Source: an uncultured candidate division WPS-2 bacterium
GTDB taxonomy: Bacteria; Vulcanimicrobiota; Vulcanimicrobiia; Vulcanimicrobiales; Vulcanimicrobiaceae
Direction of reading: 5' to 3'
Length of the DNA: 64,000 nucleotides
Assembly: GCA_937927945.1 (NCBI GenBank)
Contig: CALEYW010000046.1
Span: forward strand, 124,001 to 188,000
A model generated the notes under the pieces. The model was not told the origin of the DNA. It did not search any database and saw only the letters and a list, made by a program, of their open reading frames with translations. Positions 9,165-17,661 of the stretch are shown piece after piece (position 1 is the first letter of the stretch; the number at the start of each line of letters is the position of its first letter). Both the position numbers and the translations under genes were made by a program.

Positions 9165-9919
9165 TGGCGAGCGACGGCATCATCTTCCGCACCGAGGGTC
9201 TGACCCGGCGTTTCTCCGGCTTCACCGCCGTCAACAACGTCTCGATCGAGATCCCCGAAGGCGGCGTCCGCACGATCATCGGCCCGAACGGCGCGGGCAA
9301 GACGACCTTCTTCAACCTGCTCAGCGGCCTGCTGCCGCCCAGCGAAGGGCGCATCTGGTTCCGCGACCGCGAGATCACCAAACTCCTCGCCTACCAGCGG
9401 GCGCGGCTCGGGATCTCCCGGTCGTTCCAGATCACGAACATCTTCGGGCACCTCACGGTGTTCGAAAACGTGCGGCTGGCGGCGCAAGCGGTCAACGACG
9501 GCAAGGCCAACTTCTTCCTCCCGGCTTCGCGGATGGGGAATCTGAACGAGACGACGGAGCGCGTGCTCCACGACGTCGGCCTGTGGGACGCCCGCGACGC
9601 GCTGGCCGAGAATCTCTCGCACGGCGATCAGCGCCGGCTCGAGATCGGCCTGGTGATCGCCGGCGATCCGCCGGTCCTCTTGCTGGACGAACCGCTCGCC
9701 GGAATGTCGCCGACCGAGACGCACGAGACGGTCGAGTTGATCCAGCGCATCTCGCCGGGTCGCACGATCCTGCTCGTCGAGCACGACATCGACGTGGTGA
9801 TGTCGATCTCGACCACCATCACCGTCCTCCAAACAGGCGCCGTGCTGGCGACCGGGACGCCGGCCGAAATCCGCAGCAACGAAGCCGTCCAGCGCGCGTA
9901 CTTGGGAGAGTTGGTCTGA
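9164..9919 (+). CDS. livG: branched-chain amino acid ABC transporter ATP-binding protein LivG
   Basis: A 251-residue ABC ATPase. Walker A is GPNGAGKTT near residue 42, the signature region reads LSHGDQRRLEIG, a typical LivG variant of LSGGQ, and Walker B is VLLLDEPLAGMSP. The FQITNIFGHLTVFENVRLAAQ block is characteristic of LivG. It powers the LivHM channel together with LivF. The ATG overlaps the livM stop by one base (TGATG), so the two are translationally coupled. Confidence 0.94.
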   Translation: MASDGIIFRTEGLTRRFSGFTAVNNVSIEIPEGGVRTIIGPNGAGKTTFFNLLSGLLPPSEGRIWFRDREITKLLAYQRARLGISRSFQITNIFGHLTVFENVRLAAQAVNDGKANFFLPASRMGNLNETTERVLHDVGLWDARDALAENLSHGDQRRLEIGLVIAGDPPVLLLDEPLAGMSPTETHETVELIQRISPGRTILLVEHDIDVVMSISTTITVLQTGAVLATGTPAEIRSNEAVQRAYLGELV

Positions 9920-9921
9920 GC

Positions 9922-10617
9922 ATGCTCCTTGAACTCGACCGCATTAACGCCTACTACGATAAGAGCCACGTTCTGCAGAGCGTGTCGCTCGAGGTGGATG
10001 AGGGCGAGGTCGTCGCGCTGCTCGGTCGGAACGGGTCGGGCCGTTCGACGACGTGCAAGACGATCATGGGACTCGTCCAGGCGAAGACCGGCACGATTCG
10101 GTTCAAAGGCAGGGACATCACGAACAAGACGCCGTTCGCGCTCGCGCAGATGGGGATCGCGTTCGTTCCGGAAGACCGCCGCATCTTTCCGAACCTGACG
10201 GTCGGTGAGAACCTGCGGCTGGCGTCGCTCGCCGGACGCAAAGGCGTGTGGACCGAGAAGCGGGTCTACGAGTACTTCGCGGTGCTCGGCGAACGCCGCG
10301 ACAAACCGGCGAAGCTTTCGGGCGGCGAACAGCAGATGCTGGCGATCGCGCGCGCACTGATCGCCAATCCCGACATCATCCTGCTCGACGAACCGATGGA
10401 AGGACTCGCTCCGCTCATCGCACGCAACGTGGAAGAGGTCGTGCGTGCGATCCGCGACGAGGGACACACGATCTTGCTGGTCGAGCAGAACGCGCACGTG
10501 GCGATGAGCCTCTCCAGCCGCGGCTACGTCCTCTCGAACGGCCGGGTCGTCGGTTCGGGGTCGATCGCGGAGCTCGAAGCCGACGAGCCGATGATGCAGC
10601 GTTACCTGGCCGTCTGA
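9922..10617 (+). CDS. livF: branched-chain amino acid ABC transporter ATP-binding protein LivF
   Basis: A 231-residue ABC ATPase, partner of LivG. The signature LSGGEQQMLAIARAL, Walker B IILLDEPMEGLAP and the switch His (LLVEQNAH, with the usual LivF Gln-Asn) are intact. The Walker A reads GRNGSGRSTT, with Arg where most ABC ATPases have the nucleotide-binding Lys; I recall this variant in some LivF-like proteins, so it is not by itself a sign of inactivity. The start ATG lies 2 bases after livG. This closes the liv operon, 45 bases before the next gene. Confidence 0.93.
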   Translation: MLLELDRINAYYDKSHVLQSVSLEVDEGEVVALLGRNGSGRSTTCKTIMGLVQAKTGTIRFKGRDITNKTPFALAQMGIAFVPEDRRIFPNLTVGENLRLASLAGRKGVWTEKRVYEYFAVLGERRDKPAKLSGGEQQMLAIARALIANPDIILLDEPMEGLAPLIARNVEEVVRAIRDEGHTILLVEQNAHVAMSLSSRGYVLSNGRVVGSGSIAELEADEPMMQRYLAV

Positions 10618-10662
10618 CGGTCACCGGAACCTTTGGCCGCGCCGGCGTATCGTAGCGGCCGT

Positions 10663-10974
10663 ATGGTGACGACGGAAATCGTGCGCGAGGCGCTCAAGGA
10701 CGTGGAAGACCCCGAGCTGCACATGGGGATCCTGGATCTGGGGCTCGTGTACGATGTCGCGTGCGAGGGGCCTCACGGGGCGGACGTCACCGTCACGATG
10801 ACGCTGACCTCGCCGATGTGTCCGGTGGGCCCGATGTTCAAGCAGGCGGTCCTCAGCAAAGTCGAGAGCGTCGAGGGCGTCAAGAAGGCCAACGTCGAGA
10901 TCACGTTCAGCCCGCCATGGGATCCGAAAACGATGGCCAGCGACGACGTGAAGCTGGCGCTCGGAATCTGGTAG
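10663..10974 (+). CDS. MIP18/DUF59 metal-sulfur cluster assembly factor
   Basis: A 103-residue DUF59 (MIP18/SufT/PaaD-like) protein, short enough to be the bare domain. It has the family pattern DPELHMGILDLGLVYDV (the DPE and LGLVY core), the TLTSPMCP segment with the single conserved Cys, and VEITFSPPWDP at the end. Members help mature Fe-S proteins in the cytosol. It stands alone after livF and is followed by a GC-rich hairpin. The window has several Fe-S clients, including the hydrogenase, but no suf or isc genes. Confidence 0.9.
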   Translation: MVTTEIVREALKDVEDPELHMGILDLGLVYDVACEGPHGADVTVTMTLTSPMCPVGPMFKQAVLSKVESVEGVKKANVEITFSPPWDPKTMASDDVKLALGIW

Positions 10975-10988
10975 CGCCCCAACTTTAC

Positions 10989-11008
10989 CCGCGGCGGTAA
11001 CGCCGCGG
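10989..11008. terminator. GC hairpin, possible terminator
   Basis: A perfect 8-base-pair stem CCGCGGCG/CGCCGCGG with a GTAA loop, 14 bases after the DUF59 gene stop. No U-tract follows, so termination is only a guess; it could equally be a Rho-independent pause or mRNA stabiliser ahead of the next gene. Confidence 0.35.
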
Positions 11009-11032
11009 TGCCTGCCTGCCGATTCATCGGAG

Positions 11033-12289
11033 GTGCGGCCTTACCGTTTGCGCTGCACCGCGTGCGGTGCGCTCTACGACGACGACGGCGTCCGGTTGGA
11101 CTGCTCGCGGCTGCACGCGCCCTCGCTGCTGCGCAGCGTCTACGCCGAGCGCGCCTTTGCGTGCACCGACCTCCCGTCGATGGCGCGCTACCGCGGTTGG
11201 CTTCCGCTGGGGCGAGAGGTCGTCACCCGAGCCCGCACCGGCGTGTACCGCAGCGAAGCGCTGGGCGCGCGACTGGGCTTGCGCCGGCTCTGGATCGCGT
11301 TCAGCGGCTGGTGGCCCGAGCGCGGGGCGACTTTGGAGAGCGCGACGTTCAAGGAACTCGAAGCGGTGGCGGTGCTCGGCCGCCTCGCGCCGGACGAACG
11401 CCGCACGATGGTCGTCGCGTCGGCCGGCAACACGGCGGCGGCGTTCGCTCAGATCGCGACCGAGCACGACCTGCCGGTCCTGATCGTCATCCCGCTCGAC
11501 GCGTGGGACGGGCTCGCCGCGCAGGTGCGGATCGGGCCGACCGTCCGTGTCGCCGCTGTCGAGGACGGCACCTACGACGACGCGATCGTCATCGCGAAGC
11601 GGCTCGCATCCCGCGACGGCTACGTCTTCGAGGGCGGCGTGCGCAACGTCGGCCGCCGCGACGGGATGGGCACCGCGCTGCTCGCCGGGGTCGAAGCGAT
11701 CGGAGCGCTGCCCGACGCGTACGTCCAAGCCGTCGGAAGCGCGGCGGGTGCGCTGGCCGCGCACGAGGCGGCGCTGCGTCTGCTCGACGACGGCCGATTC
11801 GGTACCCGTCTGCCGCGCCTGCTGCTCGCCCAGAACGCGCCCTTCACGCCGATCCACGACGCCTGGACGCGCCGCAGTGCTGCGCTCGACGAGCGCAGCC
11901 CGCTGGTCGCGCGCGATCAGCTCGCCCGCATCGGTGCCGCGGTGCTCTCGAACCAGGCCCCCCCGTACGCGACGGTCGGCGGGGTGCGCGAGGCGCTAAC
12001 CGACAGCGACGGCGGCACCTACGCGATCGGTAACGACGACTTGACGGCGGCGATGCTGCAGTTCGCCGAGCTCGAGGGAATCGACGTCGAGCCGGCCGCC
12101 GGTGTCGCGCTCGCGGCGCTCGCCCGCGCCGCGCGCGACGGCGACGTAGGTCCCGACGACGCCGTGCTGCTCCACGTCACCGGCGGCGGACGAGCCCGGC
12201 GCGCGCCGGTACTCCTCGCGCAGCGGCCGGCAGCGATCGTCCGGCGTGACGAGCACGCCGCGGAAAAGATCGACGCCCTCTTCGCCTGA
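11033..12289 (+). CDS. PLP-dependent cysteate synthase/threonine synthase-like enzyme
   Basis: A 418-residue fold-type II PLP enzyme. The N-terminus has a zinc-ribbon-like start (RCTACGALYDDDGVRLDC) and then SATFKELEA near residue 106, where Lys would bind PLP; the SAGNTAAAFAQ motif follows and binds the cofactor phosphate region. This layout fits threonine synthase and, in my memory, closest the cysteate synthase branch known from methanogen coenzyme M synthesis, which uses phosphoserine and sulfite. I cannot tell which substrate is used. The GTG start at 11033 overlaps the GGAGG that should precede it, so the start may lie elsewhere. It stands alone, with no com genes nearby. Confidence 0.8.
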   Translation: MRPYRLRCTACGALYDDDGVRLDCSRLHAPSLLRSVYAERAFACTDLPSMARYRGWLPLGREVVTRARTGVYRSEALGARLGLRRLWIAFSGWWPERGATLESATFKELEAVAVLGRLAPDERRTMVVASAGNTAAAFAQIATEHDLPVLIVIPLDAWDGLAAQVRIGPTVRVAAVEDGTYDDAIVIAKRLASRDGYVFEGGVRNVGRRDGMGTALLAGVEAIGALPDAYVQAVGSAAGALAAHEAALRLLDDGRFGTRLPRLLLAQNAPFTPIHDAWTRRSAALDERSPLVARDQLARIGAAVLSNQAPPYATVGGVREALTDSDGGTYAIGNDDLTAAMLQFAELEGIDVEPAAGVALAALARAARDGDVGPDDAVLLHVTGGGRARRAPVLLAQRPAAIVRRDEHAAEKIDALFA

Positions 12290-12331
12290 GCGCACGCCCG
12301 AGCGACCCCGCCGGTTGGGTACGAACTCTTC

Positions 12332-12865
12332 GTGAAGAGCAGCATCGTGCGTACGCCGCTCGCCGTCGCGGCGCTGGCGTGCATCGTCTTGGCCGCCGGG
12401 CTCGGCGCGCCGCCTGCCGCCATCGCGGCGCGCGGGACGGACCTCCCGCAGATGAGCGCGGACCCGATTCCGACCCCGACCCCGATCTTCAACCTCGCGG
12501 CTCCGCCGCTCAGCGTCGGCTCGCCAAGCGCGGTCGACTCGTGCGCGGACGATTCATTCCTGGCGGCCCGCTCGGTGCCGGAGCCCTGGGAGCAAGAGGT
12601 CACCGTGTGTGGGAGGGTGATCGACGCGCCCGCCGGCTTGACCCGCGGCGGCCCGCGCCCCGCATTCGCCGTCGACGTCGACGGCACGAAGCCGATCGCC
12701 GTGATCGGCGCGCCGAACGGGAATCCCGGCGACACCGTCGTCGTCCACGGCCGCTACCATCGCGACAAGTCCGGCGCCGACTGGATCGACCGCGTCACGC
12801 AGACCGTCAGCCGCGCGTGGAGCCAGCCCGGCTACGTCATCCTCAACGGCACGACGTACCAGTAG
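12332..12865 (+). CDS. secreted hypothetical protein
   Basis: A 177-residue exported protein without a recognised family. The start GTG precedes a signal peptide (VRTPLAVAALACIVLAAGLG). A short Pro-Thr stretch (PIPTPTPIF) follows near residue 47, similar in style to the linkers in the surface proteins near 20-22 kb. The remaining 100 residues are beta-rich (VTVCGRVIDAPAG, PGDTVVVHGRYHRD) and might form an OB-fold-like barrel. It contains two Cys residues that could form a disulfide in the periplasm. It precedes the carboxyltransferase gene by 29 bases and could share its transcript. Confidence 0.7.
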   Translation: MKSSIVRTPLAVAALACIVLAAGLGAPPAAIAARGTDLPQMSADPIPTPTPIFNLAAPPLSVGSPSAVDSCADDSFLAARSVPEPWEQEVTVCGRVIDAPAGLTRGGPRPAFAVDVDGTKPIAVIGAPNGNPGDTVVVHGRYHRDKSGADWIDRVTQTVSRAWSQPGYVILNGTTYQ

Positions 12866-12894
12866 CGCCCGCGCGCCGGGGCGAAGCACGCGGG

Positions 12895-14460
12895 GTGAGC
12901 ACGACCGAATCGCCGCACGACCGCGCCTACCGCCGTTTGGAACAGATGCGGGCCGAGTCGCTGGCACCCGCCGGCGAGGAGGCCAACGAGCGGCAGCGCG
13001 CGCGCGGGAAGCGCACCGCCCGCGAACGCGTCGAAGCGCTGGTCGATCCCGACTCATTCGTCGAGCTCGACCGCTTCGCCGTCCATCGTACGACCGAGTT
13101 CGGCCTCGACGAGCGATCGTTTCTCGGCGACGGCGTCGTCACCGGTCATGCCACGATCGACGGGCGCCAGATCTTCATCTTCTCGCAGGACTTCACCGTG
13201 CTCGGCGGGTCGCTCGGTGAGGTGATGGCCGAGAAAATCTGCAAAACGATGGATCTCGCCGTGCGCACCGGTTCGCCGATGATCGGCATCAACGACTCGG
13301 GCGGCGCGCGCATTCAAGAAGGCGTCGTGAGCCTCGGCGGCTATGCCGAGATCTTCTGGCGCAACGTCCAGGCCTCGGGCGTGATCCCGCAGATCAGCCT
13401 GATCGCCGGTCCGTGCGCCGGCGGCGCGGTCTACTCGCCGGCGATCACCGACTTCACCGTCATGGTCGAGGGCATCTCGCAGATGTTCATCACCGGCCCC
13501 GACGTGACGAAGACGGTGACCGGCGAAGACGTCAGCTTCGACGAATTGGGCGGCGCGCTGACCCACGCCACCAAGAGCGGCGTCGCCCATCTCATCGCGG
13601 CTGACGAAGACGAGATGAACGATCACTGCCGGCGCCTGCTCTCGTTCATGCCCTCGAACAATCTCGACGATCCGCCGGTCGTCCCGACCGGCGACGATCC
13701 GCTGCGCGTCGCGAGCGAGCTCGACGCCTTGATCCCCGACTCGCCGAACAAACCGTACGACATCCTTGACGCAATCGTTCCGACCCTCGACGACGGCGAC
13801 TTCTTCGAGATCTTGCCGCTCTGGGCGCAGAACGTCGTGACGGGCTTCGGACGGATCGGCGGCCGCAGCGTCGGCGTCGTTGCCAATCAGCCGATGTTCC
13901 TGGCCGGCGTGCTCGACATCAACGCTTCGATCAAAGCCGCGCGGTTCGTGCGCTTCTGCGACGCCTTCAACATCCCGCTGCTGACCTTCGTCGACGTGCC
14001 GGGGTTCTTGCCCGGCACGAGCCAGGAGTGGGGCGGCATCATCAAACACGGTGCGAAGCTGCTCTACGCGTTCGCCGAAGCGACGGTGCCGAAGATCACC
14101 GTCATCACGCGCAAGGCGTACGGCGGCGCGTACGACGTCATGGCGTCCAAGCACATCCGGGCCGACTTCAACTTCGCCTGGCCGACGGCGGAGATCGCGG
14201 TGATGGGTTCGGCCGGAGCGGTCAAGATCCTCAGCCGCCGCGAAATCTCCGCCGCCTCCGACGCCGACGCGAAAGCCGCCGAGCTCGCGGCCGAATACAC
14301 CGAGCACTTCGCGAACCCGTTCATCGCCGCGCAGCGCGGCTACGTCGACGACGTCATCAACGCGAGCGAAACCCGCCGCGCCGTCTCGCGTGCCCTCGAC
14401 GCGCTCGCCAACAAACGCGTCGAGCGGCCACGGCGCAAACACGGCAACATCCCGCTCTAA
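12895..14460 (+). CDS. acyl-CoA carboxylase carboxyltransferase (beta) subunit
   Basis: A 521-residue crotonase-fold carboxyltransferase, the usual size for the propionyl-CoA/methylmalonyl-CoA family. The oxyanion-hole loops are visible: GINDSGGARIQEGV and GPCAGGAVYSPAITDF in the N-half, and PGFLPGTSQE plus RKAYGGAYDVMASK in the C-half. It moves CO2 from carboxybiotin to propionyl-CoA (or acetyl-CoA). The biotin carboxylase/BCCP subunit lies 3 kb downstream, and methylmalonyl-CoA mutase and epimerase 12 kb downstream, so a role in propionyl-CoA carboxylation is likely. The start is a GTG with no clear ribosome binding site. Confidence 0.93.
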   Translation: MSTTESPHDRAYRRLEQMRAESLAPAGEEANERQRARGKRTARERVEALVDPDSFVELDRFAVHRTTEFGLDERSFLGDGVVTGHATIDGRQIFIFSQDFTVLGGSLGEVMAEKICKTMDLAVRTGSPMIGINDSGGARIQEGVVSLGGYAEIFWRNVQASGVIPQISLIAGPCAGGAVYSPAITDFTVMVEGISQMFITGPDVTKTVTGEDVSFDELGGALTHATKSGVAHLIAADEDEMNDHCRRLLSFMPSNNLDDPPVVPTGDDPLRVASELDALIPDSPNKPYDILDAIVPTLDDGDFFEILPLWAQNVVTGFGRIGGRSVGVVANQPMFLAGVLDINASIKAARFVRFCDAFNIPLLTFVDVPGFLPGTSQEWGGIIKHGAKLLYAFAEATVPKITVITRKAYGGAYDVMASKHIRADFNFAWPTAEIAVMGSAGAVKILSRREISAASDADAKAAELAAEYTEHFANPFIAAQRGYVDDVINASETRRAVSRALDALANKRVERPRRKHGNIPL

Positions 14461-14479
14461 CGCGAACGCCGCCGGCGCC

Positions 14480-15028
14480 TTATGGCGTGGTGGCGGTCGC
14501 CGCTCGCAAACGCTGCACGATCGGCCCGTCGGGCGGGCCGAGGACCGTGACGGAGGTCGAACCGGAGATCCAGCTCGACGATTCGGCGTCGCCGTCGGCG
14601 GCGCGCTCGACCATCAGCACGCGATCGCCGCGCCGCGGTTCGACCACCAGCTGCACGCTCGCGTTGTCGGCGCCGATCCGCACCGAGTCCACTGGGACGC
14701 CGGACGGCACGACGAGGGGAAACGTGGCCAGCCGCCGCGCGTCGTCCAGCGAAACGGTGTGTGTAACGGCCGTCTCGGCGCTGGTGCCGCTGACGGCGCG
14801 CGCGAAGAGTTCGACCGCGCGATCGTGCTGCGGCCACGGCAGCACTGCGAACAGTGCTCCCGCAAGAAGCCCTACCGCGCCGGCGAGCGTGAAGCGCAGG
14901 CCGCGCGACGGCGCGCTCCGCGGCGCGTGCGCGAGGCGCGTCGCGGCGACGAGTCCCGCGGGATACGGCGGGACCGGCAAGGCCTCGTACGCGTCGCGCA
15001 CGGCGCCGGAAAGCGCGTCTTCCCTCAT
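14480..15028 (-). CDS. membrane-anchored anti-sigma factor
   Basis: A 182-residue protein with a cytoplasmic N-terminal part, one transmembrane segment near residues 63-82 (LAGAVGLLAGALFAVLPW) and an extracytoplasmic C-terminal domain. Its ATG overlaps the stop of the sigma-factor gene (ATGA), the usual arrangement for an anti-sigma factor that holds its ECF sigma at the membrane. The cytoplasmic part shows no HxxxCxxC zinc motif, so it is not a classical ZAS anti-sigma. The signal it senses is unknown. Confidence 0.7.
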   Translation of the reverse strand: MREDALSGAVRDAYEALPVPPYPAGLVAATRLAHAPRSAPSRGLRFTLAGAVGLLAGALFAVLPWPQHDRAVELFARAVSGTSAETAVTHTVSLDDARRLATFPLVVPSGVPVDSVRIGADNASVQLVVEPRRGDRVLMVERAADGDAESSSWISGSTSVTVLGPPDGPIVQRLRAATATTP

Positions 15029-15552
15029 CCGGCGTATCCTTCGGAGACGCGCGACCGCTCGAGCAGAAGCGGCGTGAGCCGCCGGCGCGCGAGCAGCAGC
15101 CGGAAGCGGATCGTCGCCGCCGGCGCGCCGAGCGCCGCGCCGGCCTGCGCGCTGGTGAACCCTTCGAGATAGCACAAGACGACCGGCTCGCGCAGCCAGG
15201 CCGGAAGGGCGGCCAGCGCCCGTGCGACGTCGAGCCGGAGCGCGGCGGCCTCCTCGAAGCGCTCGGCGCCCTCGCCGTCGGCCAGCGTCTCGTGCTCGCG
15301 GCGTCTGCGGACGGCGTCGCGCGCTGCGTTGACCGCAATACGCGCCGACCAGACGGCAAATGCGTCGGCGTCGCGCAACGCGTCCAGCCGCGCGTCGACG
15401 CGGATCAGCGCCTCTTGCGCGGCGTCCTCAGCAGCCGCCCGCTGGTTCAGCACGGCGTAAGCGAGCCGGTAGGCGCGCGGCCAGAACGCGCGCAGCACGC
15501 GATCGCGCGCCTCGCCGTCGCCGGCCTGCGCGGCACGGACGTCGTCGGTCAT
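15025..15552 (-). CDS. ECF RNA polymerase sigma factor
   Basis: A 175-residue ECF-type (sigma-70 family) factor. Region 2 is seen as YRLAYAVLNQRAAAEDAAQEALIRV, and region 4 as LPAWLREPVVLCYLEGFTSAQAGAALGAPAATIRFRL, the helix-turn-helix that would read the -35 box. The linker between them is short, as expected. It is the first gene of a two-gene unit with the anti-sigma. No strong ribosome binding site lies before the ATG. Its regulon cannot be told from the window. Confidence 0.88.
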   Translation of the reverse strand: MTDDVRAAQAGDGEARDRVLRAFWPRAYRLAYAVLNQRAAAEDAAQEALIRVDARLDALRDADAFAVWSARIAVNAARDAVRRRREHETLADGEGAERFEEAAALRLDVARALAALPAWLREPVVLCYLEGFTSAQAGAALGAPAATIRFRLLLARRRLTPLLLERSRVSEGYAG

Positions 15553-15730
15553 GGGAGGTCAACGCGCCGGACGGACACGATGCGGGCGAGATTCGCAGTT
15601 CAGCATCATCCGCCCCGCGGTCCCGAGATGCCGACCTGGTCTCGGCTCAAGCGACCGTCGTCCGACATTTTGCCCGAACATACGTTTCGGGGGAACCTCG
15701 GACCGGCCCAAGCTAGTGGTCGAGTCCCCA

Positions 15731-16429
15731 ATGGCCGACTTCGACGCGCTTCTGTCGGGCTTCGGGCCCCCAGAGCTCCCGCGCGACCCCACGCTTCGCA
15801 TCCCGTTTCCGCTCGACAAAGCGTGCGGCGCGTCCCGTCTTGGTGTATCGTGCGCGTCGTTGGACGGAACCGTTCGGCCAAGCCCGTACGGAACCGACGA
15901 CGAAATGCGCTACACGCGCGAGTGCGCGAAGTGCGGCACACATGTCGACCACGTGGGCGCAGCGCGGGTCGCCCTCACGCTTGGCATCAATCGTACGTCC
16001 AAGCCAAGGGCTCAGACGTCGCCGGACGTCTTCGAGCCGAGCCCTGAGGTCGCGATCAGCGTCGTACTTCGCGACAATCGTACGTGCGTATACCTCGGAT
16101 GCGAGCACGGGAAGTCGTTCGCCGACGGTACCGTCATCCGATGCGCGGCCGACCCTATCATCCCTCGGCTTCGGCTTCTCGATAAGGGCGTCGAGACGCA
16201 ACGCGAGCTCTTCGAGTTCGCGCGAAATCGGCAACTCGTCACCGCTTGTCAGAAGCACGATAGCGGAAAGGGCGCGGTGCTCGCGCCGTACGATCAGATC
16301 GAGCGATTATTTCGCGACGTCGTCCAACGCGGCGCCGACAACCGGCTCGACCTGTACCTCTTGCGTCGCCTCTACCAATGCGCGCTCAATCCACCGCGCG
16401 ATGCGCGTGAAATCGACGGTCGAAACTGA
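15731..16429 (+). CDS. hypothetical protein with CxxCxxHxxH motif
   Basis: A 232-residue protein that I do not recognise. G/C is strongly favoured at third codon positions in this frame, which supports it over the antisense frame. Around residues 65-74 it has CAKCGTHVDH, a compact CxxCxxHxxH arrangement that could bind zinc; further Cys residues follow (YLGCEHGK, VIRCAAD, TACQKHD). The C-terminal third is helical and charged. It overlaps the end of a small convergent gene by 44 bases. It stands alone, with no operon partners. Confidence 0.6.
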   Translation: MADFDALLSGFGPPELPRDPTLRIPFPLDKACGASRLGVSCASLDGTVRPSPYGTDDEMRYTRECAKCGTHVDHVGAARVALTLGINRTSKPRAQTSPDVFEPSPEVAISVVLRDNRTCVYLGCEHGKSFADGTVIRCAADPIIPRLRLLDKGVETQRELFEFARNRQLVTACQKHDSGKGAVLAPYDQIERLFRDVVQRGADNRLDLYLLRRLYQCALNPPRDAREIDGRN

Positions 16430-16649
16430 GTCCCGAGGCGCCGCCGCGTTGTTCCACGAGCTGGATCACCTGCGCGGTGTTGATCGTCACGTTCCACGCT
16501 CCGCTGCCCTCACCGTTGATTTCGATCGGTATGGTAACCGCAGGCTGACGATCCGCCCATGCTTGCATGATCGCTCGTGCGGCAGCGTCATCGACGATGT
16601 GCGTTTTGGTTGGAAGTTCGAGCAGAAACACAACGATAAGCCTCGGCAT
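16386..16649 (-). CDS. small hypothetical protein
   Basis: An 87-residue protein of unknown function. The N-terminal 67 residues look like a genuine fold (MPRLIVVFLLELP, then VTIPIEINGEG and WNVTINTAQVIQLVEQ, alternating strand-like segments), while the last 20 residues are basic and overlap the convergent gene. The ATG has no clear ribosome binding site. An upstream in-frame extension exists but is less protein-like. It is convergent with the CxxCxxHxxH gene. Confidence 0.4.
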   Translation of the reverse strand: MPRLIVVFLLELPTKTHIVDDAAARAIMQAWADRQPAVTIPIEINGEGSGAWNVTINTAQVIQLVEQRGGASGLSFDRRFHAHRAVD

Positions 16650-16720
16650 TCGTCGTAAGCCGTTGAGCTCGCGTTTTCCCCCGGGTACGAGCCGCGTGTC
16701 TGCGCAGTTTCGCGGTGCCC

Positions 16721-16751
16721 ATGTGGACAATCACCTCGAAATATGTGGACA
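16721..16751. promoter_or_regulatory. direct repeat ATGTGGACA, possible operator
   Basis: Two identical copies of ATGTGGACA (16721-16729 and 16743-16751) stand 22 bases apart, about two helical turns, in the 235-base gap between the small minus-strand gene and fabI. This spacing suits cooperative binding of a regulator. There is no other support. Confidence 0.25.
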
Positions 16752-16884
16752 GCTCGGGAGAAGGTGGGAACCGAAGGCGGAGCGTCGTCCCGTCCCCATG
16801 TTCCCGTCCCGGTTGAGTCGCTCGCCCTGCCGGCAGAGGGGCCGAAAAGGGTTGTCGGGTCGTCGTGGATGATCGTTCGGCTTC

Positions 16885-17661
16885 GTGGGACTGCTCGACG
16901 GAAAGACTATCCTCGTCACCGGGGTCGCCAACCGGTGGTCGATCGCCAGCGGAATCGCGCGCCGGCTGCACGCGCACGGTGCACGCCTCATCCTGACCTA
17001 TCAGGGCGGGCGGGTGCAAGACGCGGTTCGCGATCACGCCAAAGAGTTCGGCGGCGCGGCGGTGTTCGAATGCGACGTCACCAGCGACGACTCGCTGCGC
17101 GCCCTCGCGGCGGCTGCCGGCAAGATCGACGGACTGGTCCACTCGATCGCTTTCGTGAAAAAGGAGGACCTCTCGGGCAAGGTCTACGACACCTCGCGCG
17201 ACGGCTTCAATCTGGCCCTCGACATCAGCGCCTACTCGCTGATCGCACTCGTCGGACACCTCAACGAGAACCTGAACGACGGGGCATCGATCATGGCGCT
17301 CACGTATCTGGGCTCGGGTCAGATCGTCCCGAACTACAACATCGCCGGCATCGCGAAAGCGGCCCTCGAATCGATCGTCCGCTACTTGGCGTTCGACTTG
17401 GGCGAACGCGGGATCCGCGTCAACGCGATTTCGGCCGGGCCGATCAAGACCGCGTCCTCGCGCCAAGTCGCCGGCTTCTCCTCGATGGGCGGGAAGGTTG
17501 CGGCCGCGGCGCCGCTCAAGCGGAACATCACGATCGAGGACGTCGGCAACTGCGCCGTCTATCTCGCCTCCGATCTTTCATCGCAAGTGACGGCCGACGT
17601 GCATTTCATCGACGCCGGCTATCACGCGATGGGAATGTATCCGGACGCGGCCAAGGCGTGA
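16885..17661 (+). CDS. fabI: enoyl-[acyl-carrier-protein] reductase (NADH) FabI
   Basis: A 258-residue short-chain-dehydrogenase-fold enzyme that performs the last reduction of each fatty acid elongation cycle. The nucleotide site GVANRWSIASGIARRL is the FabI version of the Rossmann glycine motif. The active-site region reads ALTYLGSGQIVPNYNIAGIAKAAL, with the FabI Tyr-(X6)-Tyr...Lys order. The end GYHAMGM also fits FabI. The start is GTG. Its stop overlaps the ATG of the small epsilon-like gene by one base, linking it to the biotin carboxylase. Confidence 0.95.
   Translation: MGLLDGKTILVTGVANRWSIASGIARRLHAHGARLILTYQGGRVQDAVRDHAKEFGGAAVFECDVTSDDSLRALAAAAGKIDGLVHSIAFVKKEDLSGKVYDTSRDGFNLALDISAYSLIALVGHLNENLNDGASIMALTYLGSGQIVPNYNIAGIAKAALESIVRYLAFDLGERGIRVNAISAGPIKTASSRQVAGFSSMGGKVAAAAPLKRNITIEDVGNCAVYLASDLSSQVTADVHFIDAGYHAMGMYPDAAKA

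Noticed and set aside
15713..16258. Minus-strand frame of 181 codons opposite the CxxCxxHxxH gene.
   Set aside because: Third-position GC and Cys/His patterning favour the plus frame; the minus product is low in complexity.
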